The position numbers were made by a program, and so were the translations under genes. Below, one piece after another: positions 9,880 to 18,501 of a DNA stretch of 64,000 bases. How positions within the stretch are numbered: position 1 is the stretch's first letter; every line of letters starts with the position of its first letter. The stretch is from Chitinophagaceae bacterium (GTDB lineage: Bacteria > Bacteroidota > Bacteroidia > Chitinophagales > Chitinophagaceae): positions 310,001-374,000 of the forward strand of contig CANLAE010000001.1 in the NCBI GenBank assembly GCA_947488765.1, given 5' to 3'. The notes below the pieces were generated by a model, which searched no databases, had not been told where the DNA came from, and saw only the letters and a program-made list of their open reading frames with translations.

Positions 9880-10332
9880 TTAATTACTTAACAATTGTTT
9901 TACTGCTGCACTAATTGCTTTACCATCTGCTTTACCTGCCAGTTGCTTACTTGCCACTCCCATAACTTTTCCTAAATCGGCAGCAGATACAGCACCCACT
10001 TCTGCAATAATTACTTTTAAACTTTCAATTAGTTCAGCTTCGCTCATTTGTTTTGGCAAAAACTTTTCAATGATTGCAATTTCTTCTTGTTCCTTTACTG
10101 CAAGATCCTGACGGTTTTGTTGGGTAAAAATTTCCAAGCTGTCTTTTCTTTGTTTTACCAATTTCTGCAACAATTTTAATTCTCCTTCTTCGGTAATTAT
10201 TCCATTGGCACCTGGATCAGTTTTGGCTTTAATTATTTCAGCTTTGATAGCTCTTAATCCTCTCAAACCAGCTTCATTCTTCGATTTCATGGCATCTTTC
10301 ATTTCAGCCATTATTTGTGTTTCTAAATTCAT
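9880..10332 (-). CDS. GatB/YqeY domain-containing protein
   Basis: The 150-residue protein matches the free-standing YqeY family, homologous to the tRNA-binding tail of GatB: MNLETQIMAEMKDAMKSKNE at the start, KLLQKLVKQRKDSLEIF in the middle, and the tail domain with SAADLGKVMGVASKQLAGKADGK. It may bind tRNA, but its role is unproven. The ATG at 10332 is preferred over a TTG three codons upstream. It lies between gldC and cvpA. Confidence 0.9.
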   Translation of the reverse strand: MNLETQIMAEMKDAMKSKNEAGLRGLRAIKAEIIKAKTDPGANGIITEEGELKLLQKLVKQRKDSLEIFTQQNRQDLAVKEQEEIAIIEKFLPKQMSEAELIESLKVIIAEVGAVSAADLGKVMGVASKQLAGKADGKAISAAVKQLLSN

Positions 10333-10368
10333 AATAATCAAATTTAACTATGTAAACGTAATTTATAA

Positions 10369-10716
10369 TTAGGCTTTGTTTTCTTTTAATTGCTGGTCTT
10401 TAAATTTTTGATAGAAGTCTTTCGCAAACTTCTTTAAATCATTGACCATTTCAGTATTGTGTGTGGCTCTGTTGTAACTGTCGGCCATACCCATAAATGT
10501 TTGATAGAAAAAATCTGCCATCTCATCTACCATCATGTCTTTCGTCCACAAGTCAATACGCAAAGCACTTTTATCAGCCCCATCCCAAAATGAAACCATC
10601 ATTGCTTTTGCTTTTTGTAAACTATCGGCACTGCTGTTATCTGCTGTCCAAATAATTTGTTCAGGTACTTTTTCATTGTCTAAATGAACGTCTATTTTAA
10701 TTGTTGATTGATGCAT
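10369..10716 (-). CDS. gldC: Gliding motility protein GldC
   Basis: The 115-residue protein matches GldC, a small protein first found in Flavobacterium gliding. The segments STIKIDVHLDNEKVPEQIIWTADNS, MMVSFWDGADKSALRIDLWTKDMMVDEMADFF and ADSYNRATHN are characteristic. GldC is widespread in Bacteroidota, including non-gliding ones, and its biochemical role is unclear. No other gld gene is in the window, so its presence does not prove motility. A perfect -7 promoter element lies about 38 bp upstream of the start. Confidence 0.93.
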   Translation of the reverse strand: MHQSTIKIDVHLDNEKVPEQIIWTADNSSADSLQKAKAMMVSFWDGADKSALRIDLWTKDMMVDEMADFFYQTFMGMADSYNRATHNTEMVNDLKKFAKDFYQKFKDQQLKENKA

Positions 10717-10753
10717 TTTAATTTATACTTTCTGTGAAAAATTTATTGTTTGG

Positions 10754-10761
10754 CAAATGTA
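10754..10761 (-). promoter_or_regulatory. -7 promoter element of gldC
   Basis: On the minus strand this reads TACATTTG, an exact match to the Bacteroidota -7 consensus TAnnTTTG. It gives a leader of about 30 nt before the gldC ATG. No clear TTG is seen at the -33 spacing. Confidence 0.5.
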
Positions 10762-10768
10762 AGCGAGA

Positions 10769-11896
10769 TTATTTTTTTGTAATGATTTCAATTTTTTTCC
10801 AAAGCTGTTCTGCTGAGGCATCCCAAGAGAATTGTTTTGATCTGATTAATCCTTTTTCAATAAGATTACTTCTCAGATTTTCATCTTTATATATTAGCAT
10901 CATTTGTTTTGCCAATTCATCAACATCATTTGGGTTTGCATACAAAACTGCATCACCTCCAATCTCAGGCATACTACTTGTATTGCTTGTAATAACAGGG
11001 GTTCCGCTTTGCATTGCCTCAATTATAGGCACTCCAAATCCTTCAAATAATGATGGATAAACTAATGCATATGTACTACCCATTAAATCAGCCAACGTAT
11101 TGTCGTTGATGTAGCCTGTTAACACCACATCATTTCTGTATTTATACGATTTCAGCTTTTCAATAAATGTTTCAGATTGCCATGCCAACCTACCGGCAAT
11201 AACCAATTTCATATTGCTTTGTTGCCACTTTTTAAATTGAGAAAACGATTTTAGTAATTGCAAAATATTTTTTCTTGGATGAATACCACCAACCGCTAAA
11301 AAATATTCATTGCCAAGTGTATATTCATTTTTTATGTTGTCTTTTTGCTCATAGGAAAGTGGTTTAAAATTATTTCTTATTCCATTGGGTACAACACTTA
11401 TTTTTTCTGCAGGTATTTTAAAATTGTTGATGATATCTTGTTTACTGAATTCACTAACAGTAACAATATGCTTGGCTTTTTGTAAGAATTTTTTTTGGTA
11501 CAATTTATAAAACCATAAATGATACCATGGAATAAAATCAGGATAATGCAGATAAGCTAAATCATGCACCGCCAGTATTTGTGGAATCCTGCTCGTTAAG
11601 CTACAAAATCCGTCTAAACTTACAATAACATCTGCCTTAAATTTTTTTGAAGCGCTGGCAAGTTGTACATCGTACCAATATCTGAAACTCAATGGGTGCC
11701 TGGCTTTGGGGCCAATAACCTTTGCAGTAATATTTGTATTGTAAATAAAAGATTTATCAAAATCACGATCGAATAAAAATAAAAATTGATGCTCAGGATG
11801 TTTGATGGTAATGCGTTGCATCAGCTCCTGTATAAAGTAGCCGTAACCTTCTAATCTGTTTTTTTGTAAAAACCTTGTATTTACTGCAATACGCAT
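10769..11896 (-). CDS. Glycosyltransferase family 4 (group 1)
   Basis: The 375-residue protein has a GT-B fold pattern: N-terminal MRIAVNTRFLQ, the acceptor-side segment YRYWYD, then the donor domain VVPNGIRNNF, AVGGIHPRKNILQLL and the E-x7-E motif in EGFGVPIIEAMQSGTP. It transfers a sugar from a nucleotide donor, probably for surface polysaccharide or glycan. ATG at 11896 is chosen over TTG at 11905. No other glycan genes lie around it, so donor and acceptor are unknown. Its -7 promoter element sits almost at the start codon. Confidence 0.88.
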   Translation of the reverse strand: MRIAVNTRFLQKNRLEGYGYFIQELMQRITIKHPEHQFLFLFDRDFDKSFIYNTNITAKVIGPKARHPLSFRYWYDVQLASASKKFKADVIVSLDGFCSLTSRIPQILAVHDLAYLHYPDFIPWYHLWFYKLYQKKFLQKAKHIVTVSEFSKQDIINNFKIPAEKISVVPNGIRNNFKPLSYEQKDNIKNEYTLGNEYFLAVGGIHPRKNILQLLKSFSQFKKWQQSNMKLVIAGRLAWQSETFIEKLKSYKYRNDVVLTGYINDNTLADLMGSTYALVYPSLFEGFGVPIIEAMQSGTPVITSNTSSMPEIGGDAVLYANPNDVDELAKQMMLIYKDENLRSNLIEKGLIRSKQFSWDASAEQLWKKIEIITKK

Positions 11897-11902
11897 AATC
11901 AA

Positions 11903-11910
11903 CAAAAGTA
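11903..11910 (-). promoter_or_regulatory. -7 promoter element of the glycosyltransferase gene
   Basis: The minus strand reads TACTTTTG, an exact TAnnTTTG match, ending 7 nt before the ATG at 11896. If used, the transcript would start at or beside the start codon, i.e. be leaderless or nearly so. Confidence 0.5.
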
Positions 11911-12015
11911 AGCAGTATGACCTGTTTGTGATTTATTTTGATACTTCTCAATTAATTTCTTAATTATTAATAACACTATTTAATATTTTAATACAATCTA
12001 CTTTACTTTTATTGC

Positions 12016-13137
12016 ATGTTAAAACTAGTTTGTTTTCTTATTTGTCTTTTTACAATACAACAATCCGTTAAGGCATCTGATTCTTTGATTGTTGAATTAA
12101 ATAAAGTACAATTTGCCAAAGGAGATACTATTAGTATTGATGGCTTTTATAAATACCACGATAAGTCCTCTGCAGCAGTAACGCTAAATGTATGGATTGA
12201 AAATATTGAAAAAACAAGAATCTGGAAATTTCGCTATCCAATTTTAAATGGAGAAATACAGGCAGATTTGGTATTAAATGAAAATATACCCGAAGGGAAA
12301 TACGCGATTAATTTTCTAGTACAAAAAGAATTTTTTAATATAAAAGGAAAAGTAAGAGAGTATAATGCAAAATCAAAAGGGTTGTTGTATTTAATGATGT
12401 CAAAAGGAAAAGCCAATTACATTGGTAATTTATTACCAGATGCAGGTGGCGATTTTCAAATTGGTAAAATGGCTTTTCCGGATACCGCTCGTTTTGTTTT
12501 TTCACCAATTGGCAAACGAACAAATGATTTACAAATTGATCTTGTTACACCACTTGATTCGGCATTCACTCCGGTATTTGTTTCTACACAAATAATTACG
12601 GTTGGTAACCCCAAATTATCACTTGCAGATACTATAAAACCTTATGTTTTTGATGAATCAAAATTGGTTGAGGGATTGACATTAGAAAATGTAACAGTTA
12701 CTGCAACACGAAAGAAAAAAATAGATCAATTTGATGAAGAGGTTGCCAGTGGTATGTTTCAGGGGTATGCGAAGATTTTTGACGGACTTACAGATTCTAA
12801 AATTGCAAGTGCTACAGATATTTTTAGTTTTTTACAGGGGCAAGTTGCAGGATTAGATATAAAACTTTCGGCAGAATCGGGTGGTTATTCAGTACGCTGG
12901 CGCAATTCAAACGTAGATATTTATTTGGATGAGTTTAAAATAGATGCATCAGACCCAATGATGGTAAACCCTGCGGATGTTGCAATGATTAAAGTTTTCA
13001 GGCCAGGGGAAGGAGGTCCTACAAATGGTGGTGCCATTGCTATTTATACAAAGCGAGGGGCTTATCTTGATAATGCAAGCAGAAAGTATAATTTTTTAAT
13101 AAAAGGGTATACGCCATTGCTCTCTGTTTGGAGATAA
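12016..13137 (+). CDS. Secreted MG2-like / TonB-plug domain protein without a barrel
   Basis: The 373-residue protein has a signal peptide (QQSVKAS). A macroglobulin MG2-like beta domain follows (about residues 25-115: VELNKVQFAKGDTISIDGFY, NENIPEGKYAINF). The C-terminal half resembles a TonB-receptor plug: LENVTVTATRKKK, IFSFLQGQVAGLDIK, VDIYLDEFKIDAS, VAMIKVFRPGEGGPTNGGAIAIYTKRG. It then stops, with no room for a 22-strand barrel. Related long MG2-plug proteins exist in Chitinophagaceae; this is a compact, apparently complete version. Its stop directly abuts the stop of the opposing small gene. Function unknown. Confidence 0.7.
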   Translation: MLKLVCFLICLFTIQQSVKASDSLIVELNKVQFAKGDTISIDGFYKYHDKSSAAVTLNVWIENIEKTRIWKFRYPILNGEIQADLVLNENIPEGKYAINFLVQKEFFNIKGKVREYNAKSKGLLYLMMSKGKANYIGNLLPDAGGDFQIGKMAFPDTARFVFSPIGKRTNDLQIDLVTPLDSAFTPVFVSTQIITVGNPKLSLADTIKPYVFDESKLVEGLTLENVTVTATRKKKIDQFDEEVASGMFQGYAKIFDGLTDSKIASATDIFSFLQGQVAGLDIKLSAESGGYSVRWRNSNVDIYLDEFKIDASDPMMVNPADVAMIKVFRPGEGGPTNGGAIAIYTKRGAYLDNASRKYNFLIKGYTPLLSVWR

Positions 13138-13437
13138 TTAATAGCGTTTCCCTTCTAATTGATTTACGTAATTAAGACTCCCCAATCTAAATCGAAAAGG
13201 AATTTTTATCTTTTTTTCCAACTTCAATTCTTCTTTACAAAAAAATCCCAATTTGTCTGAATAGTAGTTTGCGGGAACTGTATTTTTTACAAGAGTTACT
13301 TTACTATACAATATTCTTTTTGGTAGGTATTGCAAACTATCTGCAGACAGTTGCGCTTTCGCTGCACTAAAGCAGCAGATACATAAAATTGCAATCAAAC
13401 AATTAGGTTTCAATTCAAATATTTTTTTAGTTTGCAA
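13138..13437 (-). CDS. Small secreted protein of unknown function, TTG start
   Basis: The 99-residue product has a clear signal peptide (CLIAILCICCFSAAKA then QLSADSLQ). The short mature domain includes YYSDKLGFFCKEELKLEKK, IPFRFRLGSLNYVNQLEGKRY. The FFCK...EL and FRLG...Y...LEGK pattern recalls small secreted proteins seen in Bacteroidota; no function is known. The frame has no ATG: upstream in-frame codons run to a TAA with only TTG at 13437 available before the signal peptide. It abuts the preceding gene tail to tail. Confidence 0.65.
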   Translation of the reverse strand: MQTKKIFELKPNCLIAILCICCFSAAKAQLSADSLQYLPKRILYSKVTLVKNTVPANYYSDKLGFFCKEELKLEKKIKIPFRFRLGSLNYVNQLEGKRY

Positions 13438-13610
13438 GTAAAAATAAGCAATTGATTATTTAATAATTATTTGTAGATTGTGTAAAGAAATAAAATTGAG
13501 TTATTATTCAATGGGTTGGTGTAAAAATTGAACTGAAACAACGGTAAAAAATTACAAACTTCTAATTGCGACAATAACTTTAATTCAATCATATATTTAG
13601 TGATACAGAG

Positions 13611-15095
13611 ATGAGTTTAAGTCAGACACTACAACAGAAATTTTTACAAAAACTATCCCCCCAACAAATTCAGTTAATGAAGCTGTTGCAGGTTCCTACT
13701 GCTAATTTAGAAGAACGGATTAAAGAAGAACTCGAAGAAAATCCGGCATTGGAACAAGGTCAGGAAGATGACGGCGATGAATTTATAGATGAATTAAAAG
13801 ATGATTTTGAAACAATTGATGATCAGCCATTGGAAGGTAGCGAGGAAGAGTATGAAAACATTGATATTACAGAGTATGTAAATGATACTGACGATGAAAT
13901 TGCTGATTATAGAATGAAGGATGAAAACTATCCTGAATTAGACGATAAAAAAGTAATGCCCATTAAAAATGAAGCAAGTTTTCATGAAATGCTTGTCAAT
14001 CAATTGGGGATGCTTGATTTGGACGAACGGACATTTAAAGTAGCCGAACAAATTGTGGGCAGTTTAGATGATGATGGTTATTTGCGCAGAGAACTAAGCA
14101 GCATTGTAGATGATTTGGCTTTCAGGCAAAACATAATTACCAATGAAAAAGAAGTAGAAGCGTTGATAAAACAAATTCAACATTTTGATCCTGCGGGTAT
14201 TTGCGCAAGAGACTTAAAAGAATGTTTGTTGCTTCAATTAAAAAGAAAAAAAACAAACGATAAAAGTGTACAACTTGCTATAAAAATATTGAATAAATAT
14301 TTTGAAGAATTTACCAAAAAACATTACCAAAAAATTCAGCATTCTCTTGATTTATCTGACGAAGATTTGAGGGAAGTAATTCAGCAGATCATTAAGCTAA
14401 ACCCCAAGCCGGGCGGGCATGTTGGCGAAATTAATAAAGCTGAGAGTTATATTTTACCTGATTTTTTTATTTTGAATAATGCAGGCATTTTAGAATTGAC
14501 ACTCAATAGTAAAAATGCGCCCGATTTGCGTATCAGCGAAGGTTATAGAGACATGTTGAAGGATTATGATAAAGGCAGTAAAAAAGATAAAAGACAGAAG
14601 GATGCAGTAATGTTTATCAAACAAAAAATTGATAGTGCAAAATGGTTTATTGATATGATTAAACAACGGCAGGCAACTTTGTACAATACCATGCATGCTA
14701 TTATGAAACACCAGGAAGCTTTTTTTACTACAGGCGATGAAACTGAGTTGCGACCAATGATTTTAAAAGACATTGCAGAAGTTACTGGTCAAGACATCAG
14801 CACCGTAAGTCGTGTAGCCAATAGTAAGTTTGTGCAAACTGAGTTTGGAACCTACCGGTTAAAATATTTTTTCAGCGAAAGTCTTACAACAGATTTAGGC
14901 GAAGAGGTAAGTACACGTGAAGTAAAAAAAATATTGAGTGATATTATTGAAGCAGAAGATAAACACCATCCATTAGCTGATGAAACATTAACTGACATGC
15001 TCAATGAAAAAGGCTATAATATTGCACGCAGAACTGTAGCTAAATACAGAGAACAGCTTAATTTACCCGTAGCTAGGTTACGGAAAGAGTTTTAA
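13611..15095 (+). CDS. rpoN: RNA polymerase sigma-54 factor
   Basis: The 494-residue protein is sigma-54. Region I has the Gln/Leu-rich helix MSLSQTLQQKFLQKLSPQQIQLMKLLQ. An acidic region II follows (about residues 45-115). The core-binding domain includes FDPAGICARDLKECLLLQLK, and the C-terminus holds the helix-turn-helix (AEVTGQDISTVSRVANSKFVQT) and the RpoN box ARRTVAKYREQLNLPVARLR. It directs transcription from -24/-12 promoters and needs an AAA+ activator, none of which is encoded in this window. The PAP2-like gene follows after 21 bp. Confidence 0.97.
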   Translation: MSLSQTLQQKFLQKLSPQQIQLMKLLQVPTANLEERIKEELEENPALEQGQEDDGDEFIDELKDDFETIDDQPLEGSEEEYENIDITEYVNDTDDEIADYRMKDENYPELDDKKVMPIKNEASFHEMLVNQLGMLDLDERTFKVAEQIVGSLDDDGYLRRELSSIVDDLAFRQNIITNEKEVEALIKQIQHFDPAGICARDLKECLLLQLKRKKTNDKSVQLAIKILNKYFEEFTKKHYQKIQHSLDLSDEDLREVIQQIIKLNPKPGGHVGEINKAESYILPDFFILNNAGILELTLNSKNAPDLRISEGYRDMLKDYDKGSKKDKRQKDAVMFIKQKIDSAKWFIDMIKQRQATLYNTMHAIMKHQEAFFTTGDETELRPMILKDIAEVTGQDISTVSRVANSKFVQTEFGTYRLKYFFSESLTTDLGEEVSTREVKKILSDIIEAEDKHHPLADETLTDMLNEKGYNIARRTVAKYREQLNLPVARLRKEF

Positions 15096-15116
15096 AGTAA
15101 AATCAATTTTTCGGTA

Positions 15117-15770
15117 ATGAATCAAATAATCACGCCTTATCAGCCCAATAAATTATTGCTCTTTATTGCCAAAATTATTTCTTATATTTTTCATCCTTTA
15201 TTTATACCCACTTATGTATTTTGGTTTTTGATTTCAGTATTTCCATACGAATTTCCTGGGATAGAAGTTTATCAATTGAAACTTCGTGTATTTAGTGTGT
15301 TTTGGATGACAGCTTTTTTTCCTGCAATCTCTGTCTTTTTATTATGGCGATTGAAATTTGTAGACAGCATTTTTTTAAAAACACAAAAAGAAAGAATCAT
15401 CCCCTTTTTTATTACCATGTTTTTTTATTGGTGGATGTTTTATTTAAGCCGCAATTTTAAAGATCAACCAAAAGTGTTGCAGTTTTTTTTCTTTGGTATT
15501 TGTGCAGCAACATCAATAGGAGTGGTGATAAATAATTATATTAAAATCAGTTTACATGGCATGGCAATGGGCGGTGCATTGGGTGCTATTTTATTATTTT
15601 CATTTTATTATAACGAAGGACTTGGGCTTCCCATTACAATTGTTACATTACTCACAGGATTAGTGGGTACAAGTCGTTTTATTGCCGGTTCTCATACCAA
15701 CAAGGAAATGTATGGAGGTATTGCTTTAGGCTTTTTTTGTCAATTACTAGGTTATTGGGTAATGATGTAA
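15117..15770 (+). CDS. PAP2-like membrane protein
   Basis: The 217-residue protein has about five to six membrane segments. Its C-terminal half resembles the phosphatidic acid phosphatase type 2 core: ISLHGMAMGG occupies the position of the PSGH motif and SRFIAGSHTNKEMYGG matches SRxxxxxHxxxD, except that Asp is replaced by Glu-Met-Tyr. The first motif (KxxxxxxRP) is represented by KTQKERIIPFF. It may be a lipid or isoprenoid phosphate phosphatase, or a degenerate relative. It is probably cotranscribed with rpoN. Confidence 0.7.
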   Translation: MNQIITPYQPNKLLLFIAKIISYIFHPLFIPTYVFWFLISVFPYEFPGIEVYQLKLRVFSVFWMTAFFPAISVFLLWRLKFVDSIFLKTQKERIIPFFITMFFYWWMFYLSRNFKDQPKVLQFFFFGICAATSIGVVINNYIKISLHGMAMGGALGAILLFSFYYNEGLGLPITIVTLLTGLVGTSRFIAGSHTNKEMYGGIALGFFCQLLGYWVMM

Positions 15771-15900
15771 ATACTTTTAGAACACGACAACTTTTTTGTG
15801 CAAGAATTAATAACTACCAACTAAACTTCAATAACCTTTTCTTTGCAGTTATTTCATAGGCACTTTTATGCCTTAATACCATTCATTTTTTACGCAGCTT

Positions 15901-18231
15901 ATGTGGTACAAACTTGGAGCATTTATTTTAAAAAATCGTTTACCACTTTTGATATTTGTAGTATCTGCTACTGTTTTCATGGGTTATCAGGCATCAAAAG
16001 TGCAGTTGAGCTATGAATTTAGTAGAGCAATTCCTGTAGATAATCCCAAGTACCTAGACTATCAAAATTTTAAAGAAAAATTTGGGCAAGATGGAAGTAC
16101 CATGGTGATTGGTATTGAAACAAAAGATTTTTATGCAACAACAATTTTTAATGAAGTAGCATTATTGCACCAAAATTTAAAAAATGTAAATGGAGTTCAA
16201 AATATTTTAAGCATCCCTGAGGCGGTTACTTTGATAAAAGATTCTGTAGGAGAAAAATTAGTACCTCAAAAAATATTTTCATATCCATACGCTCAACAGC
16301 GAGAATTAGACAGCGCAAGAAAGATTTTTGAAAACTTGCCTTTTTATAGAACATTATTATACAACCCCGATACACATGCTTACTTATTAGGTGTACAATT
16401 GAATAAAGACAGCGTTAACAGCAAAAGCCGTACACGATTAATCAATGATGTATTAACTCAAATAAAAGTGTTTGAGAAAAATACTAAATTAACTTGTGTA
16501 TTAAGCGGCTTACCTTATATCAGAACAACAATTGGTAATAGAATAAAACAAGAGATGAACTGGTTTTTAATTGGTTCAATATTATTATCTGCAGTTACAC
16601 TGTTGCTTTTTTTCCGTTCGATAAGTGCTACTGCAATTAGCCTGTTTGTAGTATTGGCAGGAGTTGTATGTTGTTTGGGAACAATTGTTTTGCTTGGTTA
16701 TAAAATTACTTTGTTAACTGCATTAATTCCTCCTTTGATAGTTGTAATTGGTGTGCCAAATTGCATTTATTTTTTAAACAAATACCATACTGCTTACAAA
16801 GAAAAGCAAGACAAACAGCTTGCATTGATTACAATGGTTGGCAGAATGGGCATAGTAACATTGTTTTGCAATATCGCTGCAGCTATTGGGTTTGCTGTAT
16901 TTGCGCTTACAAGAAGTGCTTTGTTAAAAGAATTTGGAGCAGTTGCGGGTATCAACATTATGCTCTTATTTTTTATCTCTTTAATTTTTATTCCTGCGGT
17001 ATTAAGTTATTTGCCCGAACCAAAAAACAGACACGTACAATACTTAGAAAACAAGACGATAGAAAAAATATTGGCAAAAATTGAACGATGGGTATTCCAT
17101 CATAAAATCTGGATTTATGGCATTGCAATCATTACTTCTGTTTTTGCTATTGTAGGTTTATTTAAATTAAAAAGTGAAGGGTTTATTGTAGATGATTTAC
17201 CAAAAAGCGATAAAATTTATACAGACCTTAAATGGTTTGAGAAAAATTTTGATGGCATTATGCCTTTAGAAATTATTGTAGATACCAAAAAGAAAAATGG
17301 GTTATTGCGCAACACTGCCGCAATCAATAAAATGGATGAGTTATCTGTATTTATTGCTAATAAGAGTGAAACCGGCAGACCATTGAGTTTTGTGGAAGGA
17401 TTGAAATTTGCCAAACAAGCTTTTTATGATGGAGATAGTGCAAGCTATACCGTTCCTTATGAAGGAGATTTGGCTTTTTTAGCTCCGTATTTAAAAACAA
17501 AAAAAGAAGAAGGTAATGTTTCAGAGAAAAAACAAAGTCCTGCCAACTTGCTAAAAGGCTTTATTGACAGCAACAGACAAGTAGCAAGGATTAGTGTAAA
17601 TATGAAAGATATTGGGAGTGTACAATTACCAATATTATTACAGGAGTTTGAAAAAAAATCGGGTGAAATATTTGATACTGCTGCATATAAAGTAACGTAT
17701 ACAGGAAGTAGTGTTACATTTTTAGAAGGCAGTAGTTTTATTATTAAAGGATTAAAAGAAAGTATTTTGTATGCTTTTTTGCTGATTACTTTATGTATGT
17801 TGTATTTATTTCGCTCTGCAAGAATATTGTTTTGTTCTCTCATACCAAATCTTCTTCCACTGGTATTTACAGCCGGTCTTATGGGTTGGATGGGTGTTGC
17901 ATTAACACCTTCAACTGTGTTGGTATTTAGTGTTGCACTCGGAATTGTAATTGATGTTACAATTCGTTTTTTGATCAATTACAAACAAGAATTGCCACAT
18001 TACAACCATCAGGTAAAACAAACTTTGATACAAACCATACAACATACGGGCATTAGTATTATTTACACATCGATGGTTTTAATTGCCGGGTTCGTGATTT
18101 TTTGCTTCAGTGATTTTGGAGGTACCAAATCATTGGGCTGGCTTACTTCTTTTACATTAGTTGTCGGTACTATAACAAATTTGGTATTGTTGCCGGTGTT
18201 GATTTTGGGGTTATCGAAAAAAATGATATAA
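15901..18231 (+). CDS. RND/MMPL family exporter (HAE3-like)
   Basis: The 776-residue membrane protein has two similar halves, each with a large extracytoplasmic loop followed by five to six membrane segments. TM1 is FILKNRLPLLIFVVSATVFMGYQ; the first loop has SYEFSRAIPVDNPKYLDYQNFKEKFG. GVPNCIYFLNKYHTAY and ALGIVIDVTIRFLINYKQEL mark the TM4 regions of each half. This is the MMPL/SecD-like RND superfamily; in Gram-negatives such proteins move lipids, hopanoids or drugs. No adaptor or TolC-like partner is adjacent. Substrate unknown. Confidence 0.85.
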   Translation: MWYKLGAFILKNRLPLLIFVVSATVFMGYQASKVQLSYEFSRAIPVDNPKYLDYQNFKEKFGQDGSTMVIGIETKDFYATTIFNEVALLHQNLKNVNGVQNILSIPEAVTLIKDSVGEKLVPQKIFSYPYAQQRELDSARKIFENLPFYRTLLYNPDTHAYLLGVQLNKDSVNSKSRTRLINDVLTQIKVFEKNTKLTCVLSGLPYIRTTIGNRIKQEMNWFLIGSILLSAVTLLLFFRSISATAISLFVVLAGVVCCLGTIVLLGYKITLLTALIPPLIVVIGVPNCIYFLNKYHTAYKEKQDKQLALITMVGRMGIVTLFCNIAAAIGFAVFALTRSALLKEFGAVAGINIMLLFFISLIFIPAVLSYLPEPKNRHVQYLENKTIEKILAKIERWVFHHKIWIYGIAIITSVFAIVGLFKLKSEGFIVDDLPKSDKIYTDLKWFEKNFDGIMPLEIIVDTKKKNGLLRNTAAINKMDELSVFIANKSETGRPLSFVEGLKFAKQAFYDGDSASYTVPYEGDLAFLAPYLKTKKEEGNVSEKKQSPANLLKGFIDSNRQVARISVNMKDIGSVQLPILLQEFEKKSGEIFDTAAYKVTYTGSSVTFLEGSSFIIKGLKESILYAFLLITLCMLYLFRSARILFCSLIPNLLPLVFTAGLMGWMGVALTPSTVLVFSVALGIVIDVTIRFLINYKQELPHYNHQVKQTLIQTIQHTGISIIYTSMVLIAGFVIFCFSDFGGTKSLGWLTSFTLVVGTITNLVLLPVLILGLSKKMI

Positions 18232-18259
18232 TAAATTACAGGTAATCCAAATAATAATC

Positions 18260-18273
18260 ATTCTACGTAGAAT
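18260..18273. promoter_or_regulatory. 14-bp perfect palindrome in the leader of the first SusC gene
   Basis: ATTCTACGTAGAAT is a perfect palindrome in the 270-bp gap between the RND exporter gene and the first susC. It lies about 230 bp upstream of the susC start. It could be an operator, but no regulator is encoded nearby. Nothing else distinct was seen in this gap. Confidence 0.3.
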
Positions 18274-18501
18274 CTACTTCCAACCTATTGGGGCTATTTC
18301 AGTTATTTTCTTGTTAGTTGCAGCAATTTTTTTGTTGTATATGTCGTATTTAGCGAACATTTTTTATACCGAATATTCTATTGAGCTATATAAAATACTG
18401 AAATTATTCCGGTAGGCTATATTTCAAATAAAACCTCAAAAAATAAAGCTTATTTGCAATTGGTTTAGTGTTTGATTATTTAATTTAAAAACAAACAAAC
18501 T

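Noticed and set aside
10369-10716. gldC as evidence that the organism glides
   Set aside because: GldC occurs in many non-gliding Bacteroidota and no other gld or spr gene is in the window.
18232-18501. A tRNA, ECF sigma factor or anti-sigma gene in front of the sus genes
   Set aside because: No tRNA-like fold, ORF or regulator motif was found in this gap.
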